Of a stretch of DNA of 9,037 bases, positions 1-5,042 are shown piece after piece; position 1 is the stretch's first letter, and each line of letters starts with the position of its first letter. The stretch lies in contig JAJRYW010000506.1 in assembly GCA_024275555.1 (NCBI GenBank), positions 1 to 9,037 on the forward strand. The letters run 5' to 3'. Origin of the DNA: Calditrichota bacterium (lineage in GTDB: Bacteria > Calditrichota > Calditrichia > RBG-13-44-9 > J075). Under the pieces are notes generated by a model, which saw only the letters and a program-made list of their open reading frames with translations, had not been told where the DNA came from and made no database searches. The position numbers were made by a program, and so were the translations under genes.

Positions 1-376
1 CCGGCAATTGCAGCAGGAGGGACGGCGTCGATTTTCGCACCGGGCCTTTCTGGCAACGCTGTTTATTCATCTGTATCGGGATCAGCCTATTCTCCACCAG
101 CCCTATCAATTACTCCGGGCTGTTGTTGATGTAGATGAATTGCTCTCGGCCTGGCGTTACCGGCATGCCCTGATGGTGCTGCGCATGATCGGCCAGAAAA
201 CCGGCACCGGCGGCTCGGCCGGATACGGTTACCTGAAAGCCACCTCGGAAAGTCATCGTATTTATGGGGACCTGTTCAATATTGCTACCTTCTTGATTCC
301 CCGTTCGTTGCGGCCGGAATTGCCCGGGCAGGTGGTGCAGCAACTGGGATTTTATTTTTCACAATCACAACCATAA
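1..376 (+). CDS. kynA: Tryptophan 2,3-dioxygenase, C-terminal part (5' end outside window)
   Basis: This heme enzyme opens the indole ring of L-tryptophan with O2 to give N-formylkynurenine, the first step of the kynurenine pathway; it is cytoplasmic and normally tetrameric. About 124 codons are visible, reading in frame from base 2, so the start lies upstream. The match to the family C-terminus is strong: a GRRRFSHRAF segment, YRDQP, then WRYRHALMVLRMIG followed by GTGGSAGY and LFNIATFLIPR, in the same order as the animal and bacterial enzymes. The His in WRYRH is the proximal heme ligand, and the Thr of GTGG, 14 residues later, contacts the substrate amino-acid group; both are present, so this part looks functional. 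The stop codon overlaps the Shine-Dalgarno of the next gene, which indicates an operon with the SDR and aldehyde dehydrogenase genes downstream. Only the missing N-terminus leaves doubt about intactness. Confidence 0.95.
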   Translation, partial: RQLQQEGRRRFSHRAFLATLFIHLYRDQPILHQPYQLLRAVVDVDELLSAWRYRHALMVLRMIGQKTGTGGSAGYGYLKATSESHRIYGDLFNIATFLIPRSLRPELPGQVVQQLGFYFSQSQP

Positions 377-380
377 GGAG
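375..380 (+). promoter_or_regulatory. Ribosome binding site deciding a TTG start
   Basis: AAGGAG overlaps the TAA stop of the dioxygenase gene and lies 6 nt before the TTG at 387. No ATG or GTG is suitably spaced, and the first residues after TTG (KIDLAGKRALV) are a normal SDR N-terminus, so TTG is taken as the start. Confidence 0.8.
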
Positions 381-386
381 ATATTT

Positions 387-1175
387 TTGAAGATCGATTT
401 AGCGGGGAAACGCGCCCTGGTCTGCGGGAGCACCCAGGGCATTGGCTGGGCCGCCGCCCGGCAACTGGCTGATTGCGGCGCCGAGGTTGTTTTGTTGGCG
501 CGTAATGAAGAATCGCTGCAAAAGAGGCTAACCGAGTTACCGACGCCCAATCAGCAAAGTCATCAATACCTGTGCGCCGATTTCCGCAAGCCGGGCCAGG
601 TGGAGCAGGTGGTCCTGGCTTACCTGCGGGAATCGGCCCCCATCCACATCCTGATCAACAATACCGGCGGCCCGCCCGGCGGCCCGGCCGTCGAAGCAAC
701 GCCGGAGGCCTACCTGGAGGCCTTCCGGCAGCATTTGATCTGCAACCAGATTCTGGCAAGCGCCTTATCGGAAGGGATGAAACAGATCGGCTACGGGCGA
801 ATTGTGAATATCATCTCCACCTCTGTAAAACAGCCGATTGCCGGCTTAGGCGTCTCCAACACCATTCGGGGCGCAACGGCCAGTTGGGCCAAGACGATTT
901 CCCGGGAATTAGCGCCCTATGGGATTACCGTAAACAATGTGCTTCCCGGGGCTACCCGCACGGAACGCCTTTATTCGATTATGGAAAATCGCGCCAAAAA
1001 CACCGGTGCGTCAGTCGAGCAGGTCGAGGCGGCCTTCCTGGACGCCATCCCGGCCGGCCGGTTTGCCGAGCCGGAAGAAGTGGCTGCCGCGGCGGTCTTC
1101 CTGGCCTCGCCGCTGGCCGGCTACATTAACGGGGTCAGCCTCGCCGTCGATGGGGGCCGCACCCAGTGTCTCTAA
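387..1175 (+). CDS. SDR-fold protein of the kynurenine operon, lacking the YxxxK catalytic pair
   Basis: The 262-aa length is typical of a classical short-chain dehydrogenase/reductase. The Rossmann part is intact: a nucleotide-binding glycine motif GSTQGIG (about residues 14-20), D65 in the adenine pocket position, and NNTGG (91-95), a variant of NNAG. S144 sits where the catalytic Ser is expected (IISTS). The segment that should hold Tyr-x-x-x-Lys instead reads VSNTIR (156-161), placing V156 at the Tyr and I160 at the Lys. The C-terminal PGAT and DGGRT motifs are normal. The rest of the sequence is well conserved and in frame, so this does not look like decay. From memory, SDRs with the same VSNTIRGA signature occur in other Bacteroidetes-like genomes, which suggests a conserved subfamily. 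The gene starts at TTG and sits between a tryptophan dioxygenase and a muconate-semialdehyde dehydrogenase, so a role in tryptophan/kynurenine catabolism is inferred. The reaction is unknown, and a plain oxidoreductase label would overstate the evidence. Confidence 0.9.
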   Translation: MKIDLAGKRALVCGSTQGIGWAAARQLADCGAEVVLLARNEESLQKRLTELPTPNQQSHQYLCADFRKPGQVEQVVLAYLRESAPIHILINNTGGPPGGPAVEATPEAYLEAFRQHLICNQILASALSEGMKQIGYGRIVNIISTSVKQPIAGLGVSNTIRGATASWAKTISRELAPYGITVNNVLPGATRTERLYSIMENRAKNTGASVEQVEAAFLDAIPAGRFAEPEEVAAAAVFLASPLAGYINGVSLAVDGGRTQCL

Positions 1176-1191
1176 AACGATAGGTGAATCC

Positions 1192-2631
1192 ATGATCAAA
1201 ATTCAAAACTATATCAATGGGGAGCTGGTGGCCCCGCAGAACGGCCTTTATCTTGACAGCTTTAATCCGGCGACCGGCCAGGTTCATGCCCAGGCGCCGG
1301 ATTCCGGCAGGCAGGATGTCGATGAAGCCGTTCAGGCGGCCCAAAACGCGTTCCCGGATTGGTCGCGCTGCTCGGCCCGTACACGCGCCGGGTACCTGCG
1401 TAAAATTGCGGATCTCATCGAAAGGCAATTGCCGCAGTTGTCGGAAGCGGAATCGGCAGACAACGGCAAACCGCTCCAACTGGCCCGCGAGGTGGATATT
1501 CCCCGCGCCGCCGCCAATTTCCGCTACTTTGCCTCGGCAATCGAGCAGTTTTCCAGCGAGAGCCATTTTATGGAAGGGCAGGGGATCAACTATACCCTGC
1601 GCCGGCCCATCGGCGTGGCCGGTTGTATCTCGCCCTGGAATTTACCGCTCTACCTGCTTACCTGGAAGATTGCCCCGGCCCTGGCCGCCGGCAATTGCGT
1701 GGTTGCCAAGCCCTCGGAAATTACCCCCCTGACCGCCTTTCTCTTAGCACAAATTTGCCGGGAAGCGGAGTTGCCTGCCGGCGCGTTGAATATTATTCAT
1801 GGGCGCGGAGAAACCGCCGGGGAGGCGCTGGTGCGACATCCGCAAGTGGGATGCCTCTCCTTTACCGGCGGAACCCAAACCGGGGCGCAAATTGCCGGGC
1901 GGGCGGCGCCGGCCTTTAAAAAAATTTCGCTGGAGTTGGGCGGCAAAAATCCCAACCTTATTTTTGCCGATTGCAACTACCGGCAAATGCTCGAAACAAC
2001 CCTGCACTCTTCTTTTGCCAACCAGGGGCAAATCTGCCTGTGCGGCTCCCGGATTTATGTGGAAGAAACACTTTACAAAAAATTCCGCCATGATTTTGTT
2101 GCGCGGGTAAAAAGCCTGAAGGTGGGCGATCCGCTCCGGGCGGTGCACCTGGGCGCAGTGGTTTCCAAAGCCCACCAGGAGAAAATATTAGCCTATATCG
2201 AATTGGCAAAACAGGAGGGCGGCGCCATCCTGACCGGCGGCAAAGCGGTGCGGGTGGAGGGACGCTGTGCTGACGGCTGGTTTGTGGCCCCGACGGTCAT
2301 TGAAGGACTGCCCAACCGGCGCCGCGCCAACCAGGAGGAGATTTTCGGCCCGGTGGTAACCATTCAACCGTTTAAATCGGAAAGCGAAGCGGTGAACCTG
2401 GCAAATCAATCGCAATATGGGCTGGCGGCAATCCTGTGGACAGAAAATCTCAGCCGAGCCCACCGCATAGCCGAACGATTGCAAGCCGGAATTGTCTGGG
2501 TGAATTGCTGGATGCTGCGCGACCTGCGCACTCCTTTCGGGGGAGTAAAAAACTCCGGGGTTGGGCGGGAAGGAGGATTTGAGGCGCTGCGGTTCTTTAC
2601 CGAAGCAAAAAATGTGTGCATTCGCTATTAA
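1192..2631 (+). CDS. Aldehyde dehydrogenase, 2-aminomuconate/2-hydroxymuconate semialdehyde type
   Basis: This 479-aa NAD-dependent aldehyde dehydrogenase has all the family landmarks: PWN with oxyanion residue N150, KPSE with K173, an FTGG loop (224-227), the general base E248 in LELGGKNP, the nucleophile C282 in NQGQICLCGSR, and E383 in EEIFGPV. The C-terminal stretch VNCWMLRDLRTPFGG followed by NVCIRY is characteristic of the muconate-semialdehyde branch (bacterial AMSDH/HMSDH, animal ALDH8A1), where a C-terminal Arg binds the substrate carboxylate; R443 or R446 would fit. Next to tryptophan dioxygenase, the likely reaction is 2-aminomuconate 6-semialdehyde to 2-aminomuconate, downstream of 3-hydroxyanthranilate ring opening and ACMS decarboxylation. 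2-hydroxymuconate semialdehyde is an alternative substrate. The ATG at 1192 was chosen because it follows the SDR stop by 16 nt, has AGGTGA 4 nt upstream, and gives the normal N-terminus (IQNYINGE). The open frame upstream of it overlaps the SDR gene and is not coding. Confidence 0.93.
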   Translation: MIKIQNYINGELVAPQNGLYLDSFNPATGQVHAQAPDSGRQDVDEAVQAAQNAFPDWSRCSARTRAGYLRKIADLIERQLPQLSEAESADNGKPLQLAREVDIPRAAANFRYFASAIEQFSSESHFMEGQGINYTLRRPIGVAGCISPWNLPLYLLTWKIAPALAAGNCVVAKPSEITPLTAFLLAQICREAELPAGALNIIHGRGETAGEALVRHPQVGCLSFTGGTQTGAQIAGRAAPAFKKISLELGGKNPNLIFADCNYRQMLETTLHSSFANQGQICLCGSRIYVEETLYKKFRHDFVARVKSLKVGDPLRAVHLGAVVSKAHQEKILAYIELAKQEGGAILTGGKAVRVEGRCADGWFVAPTVIEGLPNRRRANQEEIFGPVVTIQPFKSESEAVNLANQSQYGLAAILWTENLSRAHRIAERLQAGIVWVNCWMLRDLRTPFGGVKNSGVGREGGFEALRFFTEAKNVCIRY

Positions 2632-2655
2632 TGCGAATCACGAGTTGAAAATTTG

Positions 2656-2695
2656 ACGCTGAGAAACGCAGAATAAGGCAGAAAAACACTGAAAA
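2656..2695 (+). repeat. Four degenerate 10-nt tandem units
   Basis: Four consecutive 10-mers read ACGCTGAGAA, ACGCAGAATA, AGGCAGAAAA and ACACTGAAAA. Positions 1, 4, 6, 7 and 10 are identical in all four, with consensus ACGCWGAAAA. The array starts 24 bases after the aldehyde dehydrogenase stop. The unit length is close to one helical turn. It resembles the ACGCAGAG-rich intergenic repeats known from other phyla, a resemblance recalled from memory and not tested. Confidence 0.7.
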
Positions 2696-2708
2696 TTATT
2701 TTAGTACA

Positions 2709-2728
2709 CGACAAAATAAGTTTTGTCG
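2709..2728. repeat. Perfect 8-bp inverted repeat, REP-like
   Basis: CGACAAAA and TTTTGTCG are separated by TAAG and form a perfect 8-bp stem with a 4-nt loop. On the minus strand the stem is preceded by GTAGGAGC (2735-2728), which resembles the head of repetitive extragenic palindromes of the GTAGGAGCGA type. It follows the kynurenine operon but lacks a GC-rich stem with a trailing T-run, so a terminator role is only possible. Confidence 0.6.
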
Positions 2729-2743
2729 CTCCTACTGCTTCGG

Positions 2744-2782
2744 CAGGCTCAGCCTGTTTACTGTTGCTGCTGGCTGAGCCTG
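2744..2782. repeat. 11-bp inverted repeat with nested palindrome
   Basis: CAGGCTCAGCC (2744-2754) is the exact reverse complement of GGCTGAGCCTG (2772-2782), with a 17-nt loop. The left arm also overlaps a smaller palindrome, CAGGCT-C-AGCCTG (2744-2756), so two mutually exclusive hairpins are possible. The left flank reads TTCGG directly before the arm, resembling the CTTCGACAGGCTCAGCC-type dispersed repeat seen in many unrelated genomes (from memory). Confidence 0.7.
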
Positions 2783-2789
2783 TATACCT

Positions 2790-2809
2790 CGATCCGGAGC
2801 TCCGGATCG
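2790..2809. repeat. 20-bp perfect palindrome
   Basis: CGATCCGGAG is followed directly by its exact reverse complement CTCCGGATCG, with no spacer and no mismatch. It lies 7 nt after the preceding inverted repeat and about 150 bp upstream of the promoter at 2957. A spacer-free palindrome of this size suits a dimeric protein binding site, a recombination or resolution site, or the tip of a REP element better than an RNA hairpin. Confidence 0.75.
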
Positions 2810-2833
2810 TAGGCATGAGACTCTGCTTTAAAT

Positions 2834-2847
2834 CTACTGTTTAGTAG
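2834..2847. repeat. Small inverted repeat
   Basis: CTACT, GTTT, AGTAG: a perfect 5-bp stem with a 4-nt loop. It is short enough to arise by chance. It is listed because it continues the series of inverted repeats that starts at 2709. Confidence 0.4.
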
Positions 2848-2927
2848 GAAGGGCAAGCAACATCACCTGCCGCATTGCCAAACACCCACCTGTAATCTCT
2901 CTTTAACTCACCAACTCCATTGAAATA

Positions 2928-2952
2928 GTATACATTCGTATATTTAAAATAT
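2928..2952. repeat. AT-rich paired palindromes just upstream of the promoter
   Basis: TATAC-ATTC-GTATA (2929-2942) is followed by the overlapping ATATTT-A-AAATAT (2940-2952). Both are perfect and end 4 nt before the -35 box at 2957. They could be an upstream activator or repressor site, or simply a consequence of the high AT content here. Confidence 0.4.
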
Positions 2953-2956
2953 CTGC

Positions 2957-2985
2957 TTGACAAATATGAAATAGATTTGTATATT
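2957..2985 (+). promoter_or_regulatory. Near-consensus sigma-70 promoter for the three-gene cassette
   Basis: A perfect -35 box TTGACA (2957-2962) and a -10 box TATATT (2980-2985) are separated by the optimal 17 nt. Transcription would begin near 2992, giving a leader of about 60 nt before the ATG at 3055. The promoter sits in the most AT-rich part of the window. Its position rules out the longer open frame starting at 2977, which would begin inside the promoter. FCB-group bacteria can use a different primary-sigma consensus, so a TTGACA-type promoter is itself suggestive of incoming DNA. Confidence 0.7.
2960..2980. promoter_or_regulatory. Possible operator inside the promoter spacer
   Basis: ACAAAT (2960-2965) and ATTTGT (2975-2980) form a perfect 6-bp inverted repeat with 9 nt between them. 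It spans the region from the -35 to the first base of the -10, a classical repressor position. The membrane protein with a helix-turn-helix encoded downstream is a candidate autoregulator. In such AT-rich DNA a chance match is possible. Confidence 0.4.
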
Positions 2986-3042
2986 AATAGTAGATTTTTG
3001 TTCACTATTTTGGGTGGGCAAGTTAAACATCCAACCAAACAC

Positions 3043-3048
3043 AAGGAG
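3043..3048 (+). promoter_or_regulatory. Ribosome binding site fixing the start at 3055
   Basis: AAGGAG lies 6 nt upstream of the ATG at 3055. It selects this start over an in-frame start 78 nt upstream at 2977, which overlaps the promoter and has no Shine-Dalgarno. Confidence 0.8.
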
Positions 3049-3054
3049 AAGCCC

Positions 3055-3378
3055 ATGGCCTATTTTCGCATGATTGATAACCGGGTGCTGGCAGAAGGCG
3101 CGTTACGGATGATGCGCAGTACGGATCGGCCCGCCCCGGTTTCCGCAGAAGCCTTCCGCCCCTTAAGCGGCAAGGAGTATTTGCGGCGCATCACCGCCCG
3201 CAATTTGTCCCTGGCGATTTCCCGCGGTTTTGTAAACCACCAGCTCTATCTGCTGCCGGGGATCATTCGCCCCGGCGATTTTCTGAAACGGCAGTCCGGC
3301 GACGACATTCAGGCAGGGGATAAAAAGCGAGCCAAGCGTGATTCCAAATCTAAACCCAAAGGAGGTCGTCATGAATGA
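3055..3378 (+). CDS. 107-aa protein of unknown function, first gene of the cassette
   Basis: I do not recognise this family. The 107-residue protein has no signal peptide or membrane segment. Residues 1-35 are mixed; residues 36-80 (from RPLSGKEYLRRITARN to GDFLKRQ) look like a small folded domain, and about residues 89-105 form a Lys/Arg-rich, probably disordered tail that could bind nucleic acid. The 39-80 region has a faint resemblance in layout to small excisionase-like winged helices (KEYL, then a basic turn, then PG..RPGDFLK), but the key positions do not match well enough to claim it. The gene has a strong Shine-Dalgarno and a promoter directly upstream. Its last 8 bases overlap the start of the membrane-protein gene, so the two are probably translationally coupled. 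Codon use looks native. That it is a real gene is fairly secure from these signals; its function is open. Confidence 0.75.
   Translation: MAYFRMIDNRVLAEGALRMMRSTDRPAPVSAEAFRPLSGKEYLRRITARNLSLAISRGFVNHQLYLLPGIIRPGDFLKRQSGDDIQAGDKKRAKRDSKSKPKGGRHE
3358..3365 (+). promoter_or_regulatory. Strong ribosome binding site inside the preceding gene
   Basis: AAAGGAGG lies 5 nt before the ATG at 3371 and within the last codons of the 107-aa gene. It decides the start of the membrane protein against the longer frame beginning at 3338. Confidence 0.85.
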
Positions 3379-4102
3379 ACGCCGTTTTAAGTTTCGGGAA
3401 ATGATCAAGTATCGCGCCGGAGCGCTGTGCTTGATCGGCATCTTAACCGCCACCTACATGCACTCGACCACCTTTATGAGCCAGTTTTTTTATGACAGTC
3501 TCATTTTGGGGGCCATCGCCGCTTTTGCCATTGACGCCGGCGTGGTGGCCATGTCCATCTTTAAAGATGAACTGCTCAAAGACGGGGAATTAGCCTGGAT
3601 GGTTCGAGTGGTGACCAGCCTGGTCTTATTTGCTTCCGGCATCGCCAATATGGCGGAAGGATTTAAATCCGCTTACGGTCTGGAACTGACCTCTGCCAGC
3701 CTGGGCAGCCTCGATCCTCTTACCTGGGTACAATGGCTGGCCGGGACGATTATCTTCCCTATTCTGGCCTACGTCATGTGTGACACGATCGGCACCCGGA
3801 ATTTGGTGGAACTGAGGCGTCAGCAGCCCCGGAACGGCGCTTCCCGGAAACCCCGCCCGGCCCCGGTAAAAGCGGTCACTCGCCCGGCCAGTTTGCAGGC
3901 GGCTAACGCCAAAATCAAAACCAACAAACAAGAGCGGATGCGTATTCTGGCCGATTACCTGGAAACCCGTCCGAACGCTACCTTGAATGAAATGGCCGAA
4001 GTCGTGGGCGTCTCCTCCCGGGAAACGGTGCGACGCTATTTGCAGGAATTGGGGCGGATCGAAGAAATCTCCGCCGGCGGACCCCGGATTCATCGAAACT
4101 AA
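3371..4102 (+). CDS. Four-helix membrane protein with C-terminal helix-turn-helix
   Basis: This 243-aa protein has four hydrophobic segments at about residues 16-34, 44-64, 76-96 and 118-139. The basic N-terminus (MNERRFKFREMIKYR) and the very basic stretch after the fourth helix (143-170) place both ends in the cytoplasm. After a Pro/Lys/Arg-rich linker, residues 187-229 read as a helix-turn-helix: ERMRILADYLETRP, NATLNEMAEVVGVS, SRETVRRYLQELGRI. This is the pattern of a domain in which a new layer is selected by LNEMAEVVGVSRETVRR-type helices. The architecture (short 4-TM region with an FAIDAG motif in the second helix, then HTH) recalls DUF2637/SpdB-type proteins of actinobacterial integrative elements, but that comparison is from memory and not sequence-proven. 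A membrane-tethered transcription regulator or a DNA-anchoring transfer protein both fit. It overlaps the 107-aa gene and is followed 10 nt later by the recombinase-like gene. Confidence 0.85.
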   Translation: MNERRFKFREMIKYRAGALCLIGILTATYMHSTTFMSQFFYDSLILGAIAAFAIDAGVVAMSIFKDELLKDGELAWMVRVVTSLVLFASGIANMAEGFKSAYGLELTSASLGSLDPLTWVQWLAGTIIFPILAYVMCDTIGTRNLVELRRQQPRNGASRKPRPAPVKAVTRPASLQAANAKIKTNKQERMRILADYLETRPNATLNEMAEVVGVSSRETVRRYLQELGRIEEISAGGPRIHRN

Positions 4103-4108
4103 GGAGGG
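4101..4108 (+). promoter_or_regulatory. Ribosome binding site overlapping a stop codon
   Basis: AAGGAGGG begins within the TAA stop of the membrane-protein gene and lies 4 nt before the ATG at 4113. It fixes the start of the recombinase-like gene and indicates tight coupling. A longer frame reaching back to 3987 lies inside the membrane-protein gene. Confidence 0.85.
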
Positions 4109-4112
4109 AATC

Positions 4113-5042
4113 ATGCAAGATTTGGTGCGTTGTTTTCAAGACTATTTACAAAATGATTGCCGCTATACCAGCGATGTGGTTCACGAATACCTGGAACGTC
4201 TGCCTCAATTTCTACAACGGCGCAACATCTCTTCCCCGGCGCAGATTAACGCCTTCCAGGTTGCCGATGAGTGGCGCAAGCAGCGTTGGCAAATTACCCC
4301 GGCAGGGATCGAGTCCCTCGACGCCGGCCGCAGCAGCTACCTGTTAGCGCTTAAAGAATTTTTGCTCTTCCTGGAATCCCGCAAAATCTGCCCCGAGCCG
4401 GGTCTGTCCGATATTATTCAAATTTCCAGCCCGGCCCGGCCCAGGCTGCTGGGGCTGAACCTGTCCGAGCAACGCCGGCTGTCTCGGTTTTTGTATTACT
4501 ACGTCAACAACGATCAGCAGCGTAAAACCAGCGCATTAGCGGCGCTGTTGCTTCATACGGGCCTTTCCCTGCGCGAAATATTAAATTTGGATTTGCCTTC
4601 GCAGGGCCTCTTAGGGCAACATCAACCCGGAGATGATCAAGGAGATTTTTTCTTCGAGGGGGATCAATTGTACCTTCGCTATATGGATTTTTCCGGTGCG
4701 GAGCGGTGTATTCCCGTTTCCCCGCCTGCAACGCTGTTAGTCAATTTTTACCTGGAAAACCGCCCGCAAAAGTCGCGTTACCTGTTTACCAATACCTCAC
4801 GGAAAAAACCCAATCGACTGACCTCCGGCCAGGCGGAAAAATTGCTGGAAATGCTCTTTCGGAAAGCCGGCCTGCCCTTTCGCAAAGAGCTTTGTGCGGA
4901 TATTCTGATCGCCACCGCACGGGCCATTCGTGATGATGCAGCAAATCCGCATCATTCCCGGAATGTTTTCCGGATGCAGCCCGAGACGCATCTCCAAACG
5001 TCGTCTCCGCACCGCACTACAGAACATCGCAAAATTGCCTGA
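4113..5042 (+). CDS. Tyrosine-recombinase-like protein, apparently without its catalytic residues
   Basis: The 309-aa protein matches the size and layout of XerC/D-like and phage integrases. Residues 1-90 resemble the SAM-like core-binding domain (FQDYLQNDCRYTSDVVHEYLERLPQFL, later SSYLLALKEFLLFLESR in two stretches). Residues 115-255 resemble the catalytic fold: LSEQRRLSRFL, LAALLLHTGLSLREILNL, a beta-hairpin LYLRYMDFSGAERCIPV, then LLVNFYLENRPQKSRYLF and a QAEKLLEMLFRKAGL helix. The first catalytic Arg of the TGLR motif is Ser (S152), with an Arg two residues on (R154). The beta-hairpin Lys appears to be missing, and no HxxRH box or terminal nucleophilic Tyr can be found in the last 55 residues. 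Those last residues are rich in His, Pro, Thr and Arg, so the tail may be frameshifted (see findings). Either this is a decayed integrase or a recombinase fold kept as a DNA-binding protein. It is the third gene of the cassette. Confidence 0.75.
   Translation: MQDLVRCFQDYLQNDCRYTSDVVHEYLERLPQFLQRRNISSPAQINAFQVADEWRKQRWQITPAGIESLDAGRSSYLLALKEFLLFLESRKICPEPGLSDIIQISSPARPRLLGLNLSEQRRLSRFLYYYVNNDQQRKTSALAALLLHTGLSLREILNLDLPSQGLLGQHQPGDDQGDFFFEGDQLYLRYMDFSGAERCIPVSPPATLLVNFYLENRPQKSRYLFTNTSRKKPNRLTSGQAEKLLEMLFRKAGLPFRKELCADILIATARAIRDDAANPHHSRNVFRMQPETHLQTSSPHRTTEHRKIA

Larger units (their letters stand above)
2632..3054. other. Gene-free junction between the kynurenine operon and the next cassette
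   Basis: These 423 bp hold no credible gene. The first half is packed with short repeats and inverted repeats (listed separately). The second half is strongly AT-rich, with only 18 G or C in the 90 bases from 2921 to 3010, against clearly GC-rich coding sequence on both sides, and carries the promoter for the cassette starting at 3055. The sharp change in composition and the stacked palindromes suggest a recombination or insertion boundary. No tRNA, rRNA or CRISPR is seen, and there is no clean GC-hairpin plus T-run terminator. Confidence 0.75.

Noticed and set aside
572..1129. 185-codon open frame on the + strand inside the SDR gene
   Set aside because: A shadow frame of a GC-rich gene: Gly/Arg/Pro-rich, with no domain. 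The SDR frame has clear motifs over the same bases.
937..1191. Upstream extension of the aldehyde dehydrogenase frame
   Set aside because: It lies in another frame of the SDR gene, is low-complexity and Arg/Pro/Ser-rich, and has no family similarity. The ATG at 1192 has a Shine-Dalgarno and gives a normal N-terminus.
2709..2728. Rho-independent terminator of the kynurenine operon
   Set aside because: The stem is AT-rich, and its T-run is part of the 3' arm and is not after it. Kept only as an inverted repeat.
2977..3054. N-terminal extension of the 107-aa protein
   Set aside because: It would start inside the -10 region of the promoter and lacks a ribosome binding site, whereas the ATG at 3055 has AAGGAG at 6 nt.
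2841..3056. 71-codon minus-strand frame through the AT-rich region
   Set aside because: It runs antisense through the promoter and 5' leader, has no Shine-Dalgarno, and its composition reflects the AT-rich DNA.
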